Shown here: piece after piece, positions 1 to 6,944 of the stretch | Layout: every line of letters starts with the position of its first letter | Numbering within the stretch: position 1 is the first letter of the stretch | Assembly: GCA_029058705.1 (NCBI GenBank) | Contig: JAIDXA010000171.1 | Location: 1-9,552, forward strand | Direction: 5' to 3' | Source of the DNA: Paramuribaculum sp. | Lineage (GTDB): Bacteria > Bacteroidota > Bacteroidia > Bacteroidales > Muribaculaceae | DNA length: 9,552 bases | Program-made: the position numbers and the translations under genes | The notes under the pieces: generated by a model | What the model saw: the letters and a program-made list of their open reading frames with translations, nothing else | What the model was told of the DNA's origin: nothing | The model's database searches: none

Positions 1-74
1 TCCCTCTTCCACTCGTAAAAACACCTCATAAAATCCTCTCAATTAATCCCACAACTAAATTTAAACAGTTTCTT

Positions 75-118
75 AGACCCCGTTCCCCAATATTAGTTAA
101 CGCTGGGGAATGGGGTCT
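75..118. repeat. Long inverted repeat (15-bp stem, 14-nt loop)
   Basis: The arm at 75-89 (AGACCCCGTTCCCCA) pairs with 104-118 (TGGGGAATGGGGTCT). All 15 positions pair, one of them as G-U when read as plus-strand RNA. The loop 90-103 is A/T-rich. No run of T follows on either strand, so it is not a standard intrinsic terminator. It could be the 3' end structure of an upstream transcript, a Rho-type or processing stop, or a protein site. It lies about 100 bases upstream of the first promoter. Confidence 0.75.
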
Positions 119-213
119 TAACGGAATTCCGGACTGGAAACAGAAGGCATTTTCCACACAGACAAAACGTCGCACCCGGAATCGTTGCGACATATTCCAC
201 AACATCCCCAAGG

Positions 214-245
214 TTTGGAAACAACCGATTTCTATTGTAATTTTG
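214..245 (+). promoter_or_regulatory. Bacteroidetes-type promoter upstream of the SanA-like gene
   Basis: TTTG at 214-217 serves as the -33 element and TAATTTTG at 238-245 is a full match to the -7 consensus TAnnTTTG, with a 20-base spacer. Transcription should begin near base 252, leaving about 93 nt before the ATG at 345. The terminator-like hairpin at 270-322 lies within that leader. Confidence 0.8.
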
Positions 246-269
246 CATCCGGTTGAGACCGACAGTCAC

Positions 270-322
270 AGCGGGCCACCACACAATGCGAATGCAGTCT
301 GCCGCATTTGTTCCCGCTTTTT
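270..322 (+). terminator. Terminator-like hairpin inside the leader (attenuator or small-RNA end)
   Basis: AGCGGG (270-275) pairs with CCCGCT (313-318), and inside it AATGCG (285-290) pairs with CGCATT (303-308), capped by GCA/TGC (294-296 with 300-302). A run of five T (318-322) follows directly. The element sits between the promoter at 214-245 and the start codon at 345. It would either attenuate the SanA-like gene or end a small RNA of about 70 nt. The structure is read by eye and its energy was not computed. Confidence 0.55.
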
Positions 323-344
323 GATGATTCCCGAATAATCCGTA

Positions 345-1034
345 ATGAAACCAACCACAAAAAAACTCATCTTTATTGCGGGCATATCCGTCATTATAAT
401 AATTTCAGCGATCATCGCAATCCATCGCATAGTCGCTGCCAATTCCCAAGGACGAACATTCGATTCGGCCTGCGAAACACCGCACAACTCCGTCGGGCTC
501 CTTCTGGCGACTTCGCCACGTACTGCCGACGGTTCAAGAAATCTTCATTTCGACTCCCGGATCGAAGCTGCCGCCCTGCTTTTCAAAGCCGGTAAAATCG
601 ACTGGATAATTGCCAGCGGAGGCGATTATCGTGCCAAAGTTGAAAACGGAGCCGACGAACCACAGGCAATACGCGACTCCCTCGTGGCCCGGGGAGTACC
701 GGCCGAACGCATCCTGCCTGACTACGAAGGAACACGAACCCTAAACTCCATTGTCAAAGCAAAAGATGTCTTCGGTCTCGACTCTGTGACAATAATCTCC
801 CAAAAGTTCCACAACGAACGCGCCATCTACCTGGCAGACCGCGCGGGGATGCACGCAATCGGCTTTAACGCCGCCCCGGCCCCTGTTTTTCCGAATAGGC
901 TAAGAAACGAACTGCGCGAATATCCGGCCCGCGTCAAAATGTTCATTGACATAATCACACATAAAAAAGCAGATGTCAAAACCGGTTCAATCCAGATTCC
1001 GACAGACCAAGCCATCAACCTTTCAGATGAATAA
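345..1034 (+). CDS. sanA: SanA/YdcF family (DUF218) membrane-anchored protein
   Basis: The 229-residue product is close to the usual SanA length (E. coli SanA is about 239). Residues 8-30 form one hydrophobic membrane anchor after a Lys-containing N-terminus, so the body should lie on the periplasmic side. Family motifs appear in order: VGLLLATSP (50-58), SRIEAAALLFKAGK (71-84), IIASGGDY (88-95), EPQAIRDSL (105-113), DYEGTRTLNSIVKAKDVFG (126-144), and ISQKFHNERAIYLA (151-164). These match SanA's LGT, SGDN, NEP, DYAGFRTLDS and QRFHCERA. SanA affects envelope permeability to vancomycin at high temperature in E. coli; its biochemical activity is not settled. The start is the first ATG after the promoter. 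The last 8 bases overlap the next gene, suggesting translational coupling. The fold assignment is firm; the physiological role here is inferred. Confidence 0.88.
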   Translation: MKPTTKKLIFIAGISVIIIISAIIAIHRIVAANSQGRTFDSACETPHNSVGLLLATSPRTADGSRNLHFDSRIEAAALLFKAGKIDWIIASGGDYRAKVENGADEPQAIRDSLVARGVPAERILPDYEGTRTLNSIVKAKDVFGLDSVTIISQKFHNERAIYLADRAGMHAIGFNAAPAPVFPNRLRNELREYPARVKMFIDIITHKKADVKTGSIQIPTDQAINLSDE

Positions 1035-2451
1035 GAAACTTTCCGGAAAACGAAATCGTCCGGCGCAGATATCGCCACAACAATACATGCGCGAAAAAGC
1101 CCGCACTCTTCCAATTGACAAATGCCTGATCAATACCGACTGGAAAGAGTGTAGACAGGCCAGAATAATTGTCAGCCGAATGCGTCCGGGAGGCAATCTT
1201 GTCACAGCCGGCTTTACAGTCGACACCCTCTGCCGAGGTGTCACCGAAGCCGAATGCAAAACAAGCATTACTCCCGACGACTTCGCCCGCCACATTGCCG
1301 CATCCGGCTTCGCGTACGTTGAAACCTCCTACAATGAAATCCACAACCTCATCTACGGTGCAATCGAATTTGCCCGCGAAGCCGGCCTGAATCCGGCAGC
1401 TGGATTCGCGCTCGCCCGGTTTGCTCTCGAAGAGGACTCCGACAGAATCCCATTCATCGAACATGAATTCGGAATCAACGGACGCCACACGCTTATCATG
1501 CATCCACACGAAAACAACGATGCCATTCTAAAAAAACTGCGCTACCATCTCGGCGACAACTTCGATTCAATCACCCCCCCGCTGCCGGACGAATCAGATC
1601 CCACCAATGATGAATCGCAGCGTTACCCGTCCGAACCATACAGATATTCGCCTCCCCCCTATCCGAAACGCATCAACGTCACCAACCGCTTTATTTCCGA
1701 CATTCTGTTGCGCAAAGGAAACTACACCGGACTTTCCGACAGGACCATAAGCCGAATCCTGTCGGTCAATCCCTCCGAACTCGCTTCAGACATAGCCGGC
1801 ATAATCCTGTTCGAGATCGGACGGACCCGCACCGAAATCGAACAATCCATCCTCGACGACACCGACGAAGCAACACTAATACACTCTCTGCTGATTCTTT
1901 CCCAGATCGAATGTCCGGAAGCGCTCGACTCAATTCTGGAAATTATGCGCCAAAGCAACAGCTTCCTCGAATTTCATCTGGCCGACTCAGCCTTTTTGCT
2001 CATCCACGCCCTATGCGCCGCCGCCAAATCCGATCCTTCTCCGATTGAAAAATTCCTTTATGAACCCGGACGTCTGTCTCATCAGCGCGACCTTGCCCTC
2101 AAAGCGCTTGTCATGATCTCGCAAGCCGTCCCGCGCCGACGCAGGAAAATCATCGGAATATTCCGGCGTCTGACTGAATCACTCCCCGACCGGCTGCCGC
2201 AGACCGACGGCTGCGACGCTGACTTCGCCGGATATCTCATCAACTCCATCATCAGACTACACGCCTGCGAACTTCTTCCGCAAGTAAAAAAACTGTTCGC
2301 TACCGGCCTGGTCAACCGCGCCATCTGTGGCTCCCCGGAAAGCGTTGCCGCGAAATTGGACACCACGCAGAAACAGACAGACAAAACCGCCTCAAAACCC
2401 ACACCCCCGGACATACGCGACTTCAACCACAAGCTGAAACAGCTTCGCTAA
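1027..2451 (+). CDS. Conserved hypothetical protein with HEAT-like C-terminal half
   Basis: This 474-residue, probably cytoplasmic protein has no signal peptide or membrane segment. Residues about 20-180 (YMREKARTLPIDKCLINTDW, then GGNLVTAGFTVDTLCRGV) resemble a conserved hypothetical domain I recall from Bacteroidetes, with no known activity. Residues 185-215 are a Pro/Ser/Tyr-rich linker. Residues about 215-430 are predominantly amphipathic helices (for example ATLIHSLLILSQ and EALDSILEIMRQ), like HEAT or DUF1186-type helical repeats. The Thr/Lys/Pro-rich tail (445-462) looks disordered. I prefer the ATG at 1027, overlapping the stop of the upstream gene, because an upstream in-frame ATG (973) lies deep inside that gene; an ATG at 1087 (residue 21) directly before the conserved block is also possible. 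No terminator follows. It is co-transcribed with the SanA-like gene. Function is not recognised. Confidence 0.8.
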   Translation: MNKKLSGKRNRPAQISPQQYMREKARTLPIDKCLINTDWKECRQARIIVSRMRPGGNLVTAGFTVDTLCRGVTEAECKTSITPDDFARHIAASGFAYVETSYNEIHNLIYGAIEFAREAGLNPAAGFALARFALEEDSDRIPFIEHEFGINGRHTLIMHPHENNDAILKKLRYHLGDNFDSITPPLPDESDPTNDESQRYPSEPYRYSPPPYPKRINVTNRFISDILLRKGNYTGLSDRTISRILSVNPSELASDIAGIILFEIGRTRTEIEQSILDDTDEATLIHSLLILSQIECPEALDSILEIMRQSNSFLEFHLADSAFLLIHALCAAAKSDPSPIEKFLYEPGRLSHQRDLALKALVMISQAVPRRRRKIIGIFRRLTESLPDRLPQTDGCDADFAGYLINSIIRLHACELLPQVKKLFATGLVNRAICGSPESVAAKLDTTQKQTDKTASKPTPPDIRDFNHKLKQLR

Positions 2452-2510
2452 CAAAAAACAACAATCAGCAACAAATCCCAACCACTTTTACCACTATTCA
2501 CCAAAAAACC

Positions 2511-2541
2511 TGTCAAAATTCCATTATTTTAGTTATCTTTG
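2511..2541 (+). promoter_or_regulatory. Promoter of the two-gene exported-protein operon
   Basis: TATCTTTG at 2534-2541 matches the -7 consensus TAnnTTTG. TG at 2511-2512 (CCTGTC context) is an imperfect -33 element 21 bases upstream. Transcription should start near 2548. This rules out an upstream in-frame ATG at 2539, inside the -7 box, and supports the start at 2632, leaving a leader of about 84 nt. Confidence 0.7.
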
Positions 2542-2631
2542 CGCCGTTATCACAATTTGCTTCACAAAAGACATCCACGTATTCCAATCCGACAGGACAA
2601 TTATAAATCAACAGAATCAAACAGTTCAGCA

Positions 2632-3102
2632 ATGAAAAAAACTCTACTTCTTACAGCTTTCGGGATTTTGCTGACCGCCATTCCGGTCTTTGCAGAATAT
2701 CGTAGCGTAACAGTCCGCTTCAACGACAACTCAACACTGTCGCTCAATCTAAACGATGAGTTGACAGTTCGTTTCAACGACCTTGAAATGACAATACAGA
2801 GCCCAGATCTCGACAAGACTGTCATTTTGAGAAAAGAAAACATAGCGGCATTCGAACATTCGACAACAGCATCCATTACAGAGCCAGGCAACGATCTGTC
2901 ATCGCCGATATTTTCCGATGGATCAATCCATTTCTCCGGATTGAAATCCGGCAGCGCCATACGCGTATTCGACACCTCCGGACGACTCTTGAGAGAAGCC
3001 GCAGCATCAGGTGAATTCTCCATGCCGGTATCCGGATTTGGATCAGGCACATTCGTCATAACTGTCAACAACACCACTTCTTTTAAAATTGCCATCCGAT
3101 AA
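2632..3102 (+). CDS. Small exported protein with type IX secretion-type C-terminal domain
   Basis: This 156-residue protein starts with a classic signal peptide (MKKTLLLTAFGILLTAIPVFA, probable cleavage after Ala21). Residues 24-78 show the pattern common in small Bacteroidales exported proteins: a strand with polar residues (VTVRFNDNSTLSLNL), a second strand (ELTVRFNDLEMTI), then ILRKENIAAFEH. After a Ser/Pro linker, residues about 98-156 match a type A sorting domain: IHFSGLKSGSAIRVFDTSGRL, a glycine-rich turn, then GTFVITVNNTTSFKIAIR with the expected basic end. In that family the tail directs passage through the type IX system across the outer membrane and is usually removed. The next gene begins 2 bases after the stop, so the two are co-transcribed. 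The ligand or role is unknown. Confidence 0.82.
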   Translation: MKKTLLLTAFGILLTAIPVFAEYRSVTVRFNDNSTLSLNLNDELTVRFNDLEMTIQSPDLDKTVILRKENIAAFEHSTTASITEPGNDLSSPIFSDGSIHFSGLKSGSAIRVFDTSGRLLREAAASGEFSMPVSGFGSGTFVITVNNTTSFKIAIR

Positions 3103-3104
3103 CA

Positions 3105-5357
3105 ATGAAAAAAAACATCATACTGACAGCCATTCTGACCGCATGTGCAGGACTGACCAATGCCGCGGTTACAACAAGTCCGGGCGACAGAATAGACGCC
3201 TACACCTCCGACAACAGCTTCTCGTCAATTCTTGTCGATGACATACGCTCCATCTCATATAAAGGCAACGCCGTCAGCGGCTACACCCACGTCTGCATCA
3301 AATTAGCCGACGGAACATCGATGGAACTGCCCATCAACAGCATCCAGCAGCTGCTCTACCGACACGTCGACGCCACCCCCTATGAAATCAAAGTCATCGA
3401 CAGCGACAACGCCTCGTTCCGGATGCTCTACAACCACAACAAACCGGACGACGTCGATCCAATCGATCCGACAAAGCCCTACGGCTGGAGAGGCGGAAAA
3501 GCAGGAGACCCGGTGTTTTTCATTCCAAATCCCGCCAAAGGATACAGTTGCGACTACACCATAACCGGAGCATACTCAGGGAAAAACTATCTTGACGTAC
3601 TCGGCTTTGTCTCATTCGTCAACGCCAACTTCACGGCTCAGTTCGGGATCGGACTCGACTGCCTGATGTACACAATGCCATTCGAACCCACCGTCATGAC
3701 AATGAGGGCGGTCGAACGCACCGATTATGAAGGCATGACTGTCCTCGGGACTTACCATGGCGGCAGAATTTCATCCGGCACCGGCCACTACCGCTCCGGA
3801 TCCTCTGACGAACTCACCTACACCTTAAAGGCAAACACCACCTTTGAATTTCAATCTGACGAGTCTGAACCCATATCACTGATCGACCGCTTCACCTATG
3901 ATGAAGAAAAATCATTCATTGAGAATATCCCCGACGCTGATGACCAGAACGTCAGCCCGGATTATCTGAAAGTGAAATGGGGAATAACAGGCCAGTTCAC
4001 GCCGGAAGGGGTTCTGTTCCTGCGTGCGCGCTACATACCGAACAACACTCCTGAAAACGCCCGCTATTACTTCGCATTATCGACACCCTCGACATTTGCT
4101 GTCGCTGACGGCGACGAATTCGGAATGCGATCGATATTACAGATCAATCCCGAAAACAGCGATCCTCTTTTTTATCTCATCGAATCCTATGGATCCTCTT
4201 ACAAAAAAGTGGATGTAGAGTTTACAGCCGGCAACTCCGTTACGGAAACATCGGAAGCCTACATATCATACGACGGATCAAGACAGATCAAATTCATCAA
4301 CGCAGAAGGATCAGACCCGAAAATGATACTGAAAGGTCTCGAAGCCGGCAGCTTCACTTACTCCGGGGCCTCATCATACCCTCAACTCTCACTCGACGGA
4401 TTCGGAACAGCAACCTTCGGAGACAAAACATATGAATACACATATTCAAACGGCACCATCACCCTGATACGTCCGGAAGGCAACCTCGAGCTTGTCATCA
4501 ACATGTCCGACATGACATATATGGAAAAAACCGATGAAAAATGGCAAGGGGCAAAAATCTTCTCGACAACAAACGCCATCGGCTCATATCAGGGAGAACC
4601 TGAAACCGCCAACGCCTCAATCACCCTATGTCTCGATCAGGACTACAACGGAGCGGAAAAAGCCGGATCGGCCACTGTGAAGGTAGCTGTTTCCCGCTCT
4701 GACTACTACATGCCTCTGGAAATCGTTGGATCAGTCGGAACATATGACTATGACGCAGTGGCACGCACAATAACCGTCACAAACATCGCCATGTACACCT
4801 GGAACGGATCTGAGTGGAAATACGGACGCTTCAACCTGACATTCCACATTGCCGACGACATGAAGTCAGTATGGCTCGGAACCGAGTCTATCGGCGAAAA
4901 GCTCTGGGGGCTGAAGAAAGACGGCAGCTACATAGTAGCAGGCGAACAATGCATCCTTTATGCCGAAGGGGATGAAGGCGACGAAGAGAACAACAACCCG
5001 GCCGATGCAATCACGGGCATCTATAATGGCCAAGCTCCCGGATCCTACATGGGAATGATGGATCTCCAAAGCGACGTAACCCTCACCGTCGACGAAGACA
5101 AAGCCACCATCCGGATCGTAGCCATGAATTCCGACATCATAAACAGCACCGTCGACTATGAATTCGCCGACAACCTCCTGACGCTAAAAGACGTCACCGT
5201 TGGAAACGGCGACAAATTCTCCGGAATCAACATCCTGCAGGATCTGCAGTTCACATTGACCGACAACAGCTTCATTGCTTCCGGCGAAGTCTACGGCACT
5301 TCAGCCGCCACCTGCGGAATAATGATCAATCTCGACGAGGTTGTCCTTTCCAAATAA
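3105..5357 (+). CDS. Large exported beta-rich protein, possibly with calycin-like domains
   Basis: The 750-residue protein has a signal peptide (residues 1-20, MKKNIILTAILTACAGLTNA, cleavage probably after Ala20). Cys14 does not sit in a clear lipobox, so a soluble or surface protein is more likely than a lipoprotein. Residues 22-90 echo the N-terminal strand pattern of the upstream protein (VCIKLADGTSMELPINSIQQLLY). Beyond that the sequence is almost all alternating beta strands with Asp/Gly/Asn turns. Three places carry a G-x-Y-x-G turn starting a beta-rich segment: LGTYHGG (214-220), IGSYQGE (492-498) and TGIYNGQ (637-643). The last begins a segment of about 115 residues resembling the calycin-like beta-barrel domain of Bacteroidales exported proteins. 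An acidic linker (620-632) precedes it. No type IX tail is present, unlike its operon partner. No catalytic motif was recognised; ligand binding at the cell surface is an inference. Confidence 0.75.
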   Translation: MKKNIILTAILTACAGLTNAAVTTSPGDRIDAYTSDNSFSSILVDDIRSISYKGNAVSGYTHVCIKLADGTSMELPINSIQQLLYRHVDATPYEIKVIDSDNASFRMLYNHNKPDDVDPIDPTKPYGWRGGKAGDPVFFIPNPAKGYSCDYTITGAYSGKNYLDVLGFVSFVNANFTAQFGIGLDCLMYTMPFEPTVMTMRAVERTDYEGMTVLGTYHGGRISSGTGHYRSGSSDELTYTLKANTTFEFQSDESEPISLIDRFTYDEEKSFIENIPDADDQNVSPDYLKVKWGITGQFTPEGVLFLRARYIPNNTPENARYYFALSTPSTFAVADGDEFGMRSILQINPENSDPLFYLIESYGSSYKKVDVEFTAGNSVTETSEAYISYDGSRQIKFINAEGSDPKMILKGLEAGSFTYSGASSYPQLSLDGFGTATFGDKTYEYTYSNGTITLIRPEGNLELVINMSDMTYMEKTDEKWQGAKIFSTTNAIGSYQGEPETANASITLCLDQDYNGAEKAGSATVKVAVSRSDYYMPLEIVGSVGTYDYDAVARTITVTNIAMYTWNGSEWKYGRFNLTFHIADDMKSVWLGTESIGEKLWGLKKDGSYIVAGEQCILYAEGDEGDEENNNPADAITGIYNGQAPGSYMGMMDLQSDVTLTVDEDKATIRIVAMNSDIINSTVDYEFADNLLTLKDVTVGNGDKFSGINILQDLQFTLTDNSFIASGEVYGTSAATCGIMINLDEVVLSK

Positions 5358-5386
5358 CCTCATCGACCGAAAACACCATTGACCCG

Positions 5387-5435
5387 ACCAGGGACTGTGC
5401 ATTGGACACAGTCCCTGGTCTTTTTCATTTTTTTT
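5387..5435 (+). terminator. Strong intrinsic terminator after the exported-protein operon
   Basis: ACCAGGGACTGTG (5387-5399) pairs perfectly over 13 bp with CACAGTCCCTGGT (5407-5419) around a 7-nt loop. T-runs follow at 5421-5425 and 5428-5435. It closes the operon and insulates galK. Confidence 0.93.
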
Positions 5436-5446
5436 CAGGAAAATAG

Positions 5447-5476
5447 TAGTTCACCGCCATTTTTTTTGTAAGTTTG
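5447..5476 (+). promoter_or_regulatory. galK promoter
   Basis: TAAGTTTG at 5469-5476 fits the -7 consensus TAnnTTTG. The -33 region (about 5447-5452, TAGTTC) is a poor match. Transcription should begin near 5483, just downstream of the preceding terminator, giving a galK leader of about 135 nt. Confidence 0.65.
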
Positions 5477-5499
5477 TAAAGTCCAAAACAATCCGGGCC

Positions 5500-5565
5500 A
5501 CGGTTCAGTCACGACCGTCGGCCAGGCCGGACGGCCATGAAGAATATAATCCGCTGTCTGGCGGA
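5500..5565 (+). promoter_or_regulatory. Structured galK leader with competing hairpins
   Basis: ACGGT (5500-5504) can pair with ACCGT (5514-5518). The latter bases can alternatively pair in a second hairpin over 5515-5534 (CCGTC with GACGG and GGC with GCC, one bulged G). These two are mutually exclusive. A third small hairpin, TCCGC (5550-5554) with GCGGA (5561-5565), follows. The region is more GC-rich than the flanking sequence. Whether it regulates translation of galK is unknown. Confidence 0.35.
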
Positions 5566-5617
5566 CATCGTCAAACCGCAATCAATCATTAATGAACTCT
5601 TAAAACATATCATTTCC

Positions 5618-6757
5618 ATGAAAGAAAAAATCCAGCAGGTATTTGCCGAACGTTTCGGCGAGAAAGGAATCCTTTTTGTTGCTCCCGGCCGCTTCAACCT
5701 CATCGGCGAACACACTGACTACAACGGAGGATTTGTTTTCCCCGGCGCCATCGACAAATTCATCATGGCGGAAATACGTCCCAACGGACTCGACGTGGTC
5801 CGCGTCTATTCAATCGACATCGACGAAGAAGTCGCCTTCGGACTCCGCGAAGAAGACGCCCCGACCCAGCAGTGGGCACGCTATATTTTCGGTGTGTGCC
5901 GCGAATTCATCAAACGTGGCGGACAGGTGAAAGGCTTCGACGCCGTTTTCGCCGGCAACGTGCCCCTTGGTGCAGGACTTTCCTCCTCCGCAGCACTTGA
6001 AAGCTGCTTCGCAAACGCCATCAACGAACTGTTCAACGACAACAAATTCCCTAAAATGGAGCTTGCACGCATCGGCCAATCGACAGAACACAACTATTGC
6101 GGCGTCAACTGCGGCATCATGGATCAGTTCGCATCGGTCCACGGCAAAAAAGACAACCTGATGCGGCTTGACTGCCGCTCGGGCGAATTCGAATACTTCC
6201 CATTCAAGCTCAACGGCTACCGTCTGGTTCTCGTTGACTCACGCGTCAAACACGAACTCGTCGACTCCCCCTACAACAAACGCCGTGAATCGTGCGAGCG
6301 CGTTGCCGCAACCCTCGGAGTCGAGACTCTCCGCGATGCCGATATGGTAATGCTCGACGCCGCCAAAGACAAAATCTCCGAAGAAGACTACAAACGCGCC
6401 AAATATGTCATCGAGGAAAAACAGCGCGTCCTTGATGTTTGCGACGCCCTGAACCGCGGCGACTATGACACAGTCGGAAAATGCATGTACGGAACCCATG
6501 AAGGAATGTCACGCCTCTATGAAGTTTCATGCGAGGAACTCGACTTCCTCAACGACGTGGCCAAAGAATGCGGCGTTACCGGATCGCGCATCATGGGAGG
6601 CGGATTCGGCGGCTGCACCGTAAACCTCGTCAAGGACGATCTCTATGACAACTTCATAACGACAGTCAAAACCCGCTTCAATGAAAAATACGGCCATGAG
6701 CCGATGATATATCCGGTCATCGTCAGCGACGGCGCCCGCCGCTATGAAGACCAATGA
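5618..6757 (+). CDS. galK: Galactokinase (Leloir pathway)
   Basis: GalK phosphorylates alpha-D-galactose to galactose 1-phosphate using ATP, the first committed step of the Leloir pathway in the cytoplasm. The 379-residue length is normal for GHMP kinases of this type. The galactokinase signature PGRFNLIGEHTDYNGG spans residues 23-38, with the sugar-binding Glu31, His32 and Asp34. The ATP-binding loop is VPLGAGLSSSAALE (115-128). The catalytic-base motif CGIMDQFASVHG has Asp169, and the third GHMP motif is GSRIMGGGFGGC (322-333). All key residues are intact. I chose the ATG at 5618 because MKEKIQQVFAERFGEKG aligns with the usual N-terminus; an in-frame ATG at 5537 would add 27 residues not expected in the family. 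It is flanked by its own promoter and terminators and so is monocistronic. No galT, galE, mutarotase or transporter gene lies in the window. Confidence 0.97.
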   Translation: MKEKIQQVFAERFGEKGILFVAPGRFNLIGEHTDYNGGFVFPGAIDKFIMAEIRPNGLDVVRVYSIDIDEEVAFGLREEDAPTQQWARYIFGVCREFIKRGGQVKGFDAVFAGNVPLGAGLSSSAALESCFANAINELFNDNKFPKMELARIGQSTEHNYCGVNCGIMDQFASVHGKKDNLMRLDCRSGEFEYFPFKLNGYRLVLVDSRVKHELVDSPYNKRRESCERVAATLGVETLRDADMVMLDAAKDKISEEDYKRAKYVIEEKQRVLDVCDALNRGDYDTVGKCMYGTHEGMSRLYEVSCEELDFLNDVAKECGVTGSRIMGGGFGGCTVNLVKDDLYDNFITTVKTRFNEKYGHEPMIYPVIVSDGARRYEDQ

Positions 6758-6780
6758 TCCTGTAAAAAAAATCATGCGGT

Positions 6781-6833
6781 GAAAGCCGCCACATCCGATC
6801 GTCACGACGAAAAGGTGTGGCGGCTTTCTTTTT
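6781..6833 (+). terminator. Intrinsic terminator after galK
   Basis: GAAAGCCGCCACA (6781-6793) pairs perfectly over 13 bp with TGTGGCGGCTTTC (6816-6828). The 22-nt loop contains a small inner palindrome (TCGT..ACGA). A T-run (6829-6833) follows, starting 24 bases after the galK stop. Confidence 0.92.
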
Positions 6834-6852
6834 CGATTAACCGGTTCCAAAA

Positions 6853-6884
6853 TTTGCATAATTATAAATTCTGATTTACTTTTG
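6853..6884 (+). promoter_or_regulatory. argR promoter, with a possible ARG-box-like spacer
   Basis: TTTG at 6853-6856 and TACTTTTG at 6877-6884 give both consensus elements with a 20-base spacer. Transcription should begin near 6891, about 54 nt before the argR ATG. On the minus strand the spacer reads AGAATTTATAATTATGCA, which partly resembles the A/T-rich ARG box (TGAAT-4 A/T-ATTCA) of other bacteria. The match on the right half is weak, so autoregulation is only a possibility. Confidence 0.8.
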
Positions 6885-6944
6885 CAGTAGTTAAACTTGA
6901 AACCGGATATAATTCCCAATAACGAACAAACAAACCGAATCTAT

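Larger units (their letters stand above)
1..344. other. Gene-free leader region before the SanA-like gene
   Basis: I see no convincing gene here. Short minus-strand reading frames exist (for example 26-211 and 93-284), but they lack a promoter of the type used elsewhere in the window and have no recognisable domain. Bases 1-70 are A/T-rich and featureless. The remainder holds a long inverted repeat (75-118), a promoter (214-245) and a terminator-like hairpin (270-322), each listed separately. Confidence 0.6.

Noticed and set aside
93..284. Minus-strand reading frame of 63 codons in the gene-free start
   Set aside because: No promoter of the Bacteroidetes type on that strand, no recognisable motif, and it overlaps the promoter and hairpin that serve the plus-strand gene.
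2539..2631. Upstream ATG extending the small exported protein by 31 residues
   Set aside because: The ATG lies inside the -7 element, upstream of the expected transcription start, and the extension would bury the signal peptide.
5537..5617. Upstream in-frame ATG for galactokinase
   Set aside because: It would add 27 residues absent from the family, and the ATG at 5618 aligns with the usual N-terminus. A slightly longer form cannot be fully excluded.
6897..6944. Upstream ATG extending ArgR by 16 residues
   Set aside because: It would leave only about 6 nt of leader, and the added residues do not resemble the family; the start at 6945 fits.
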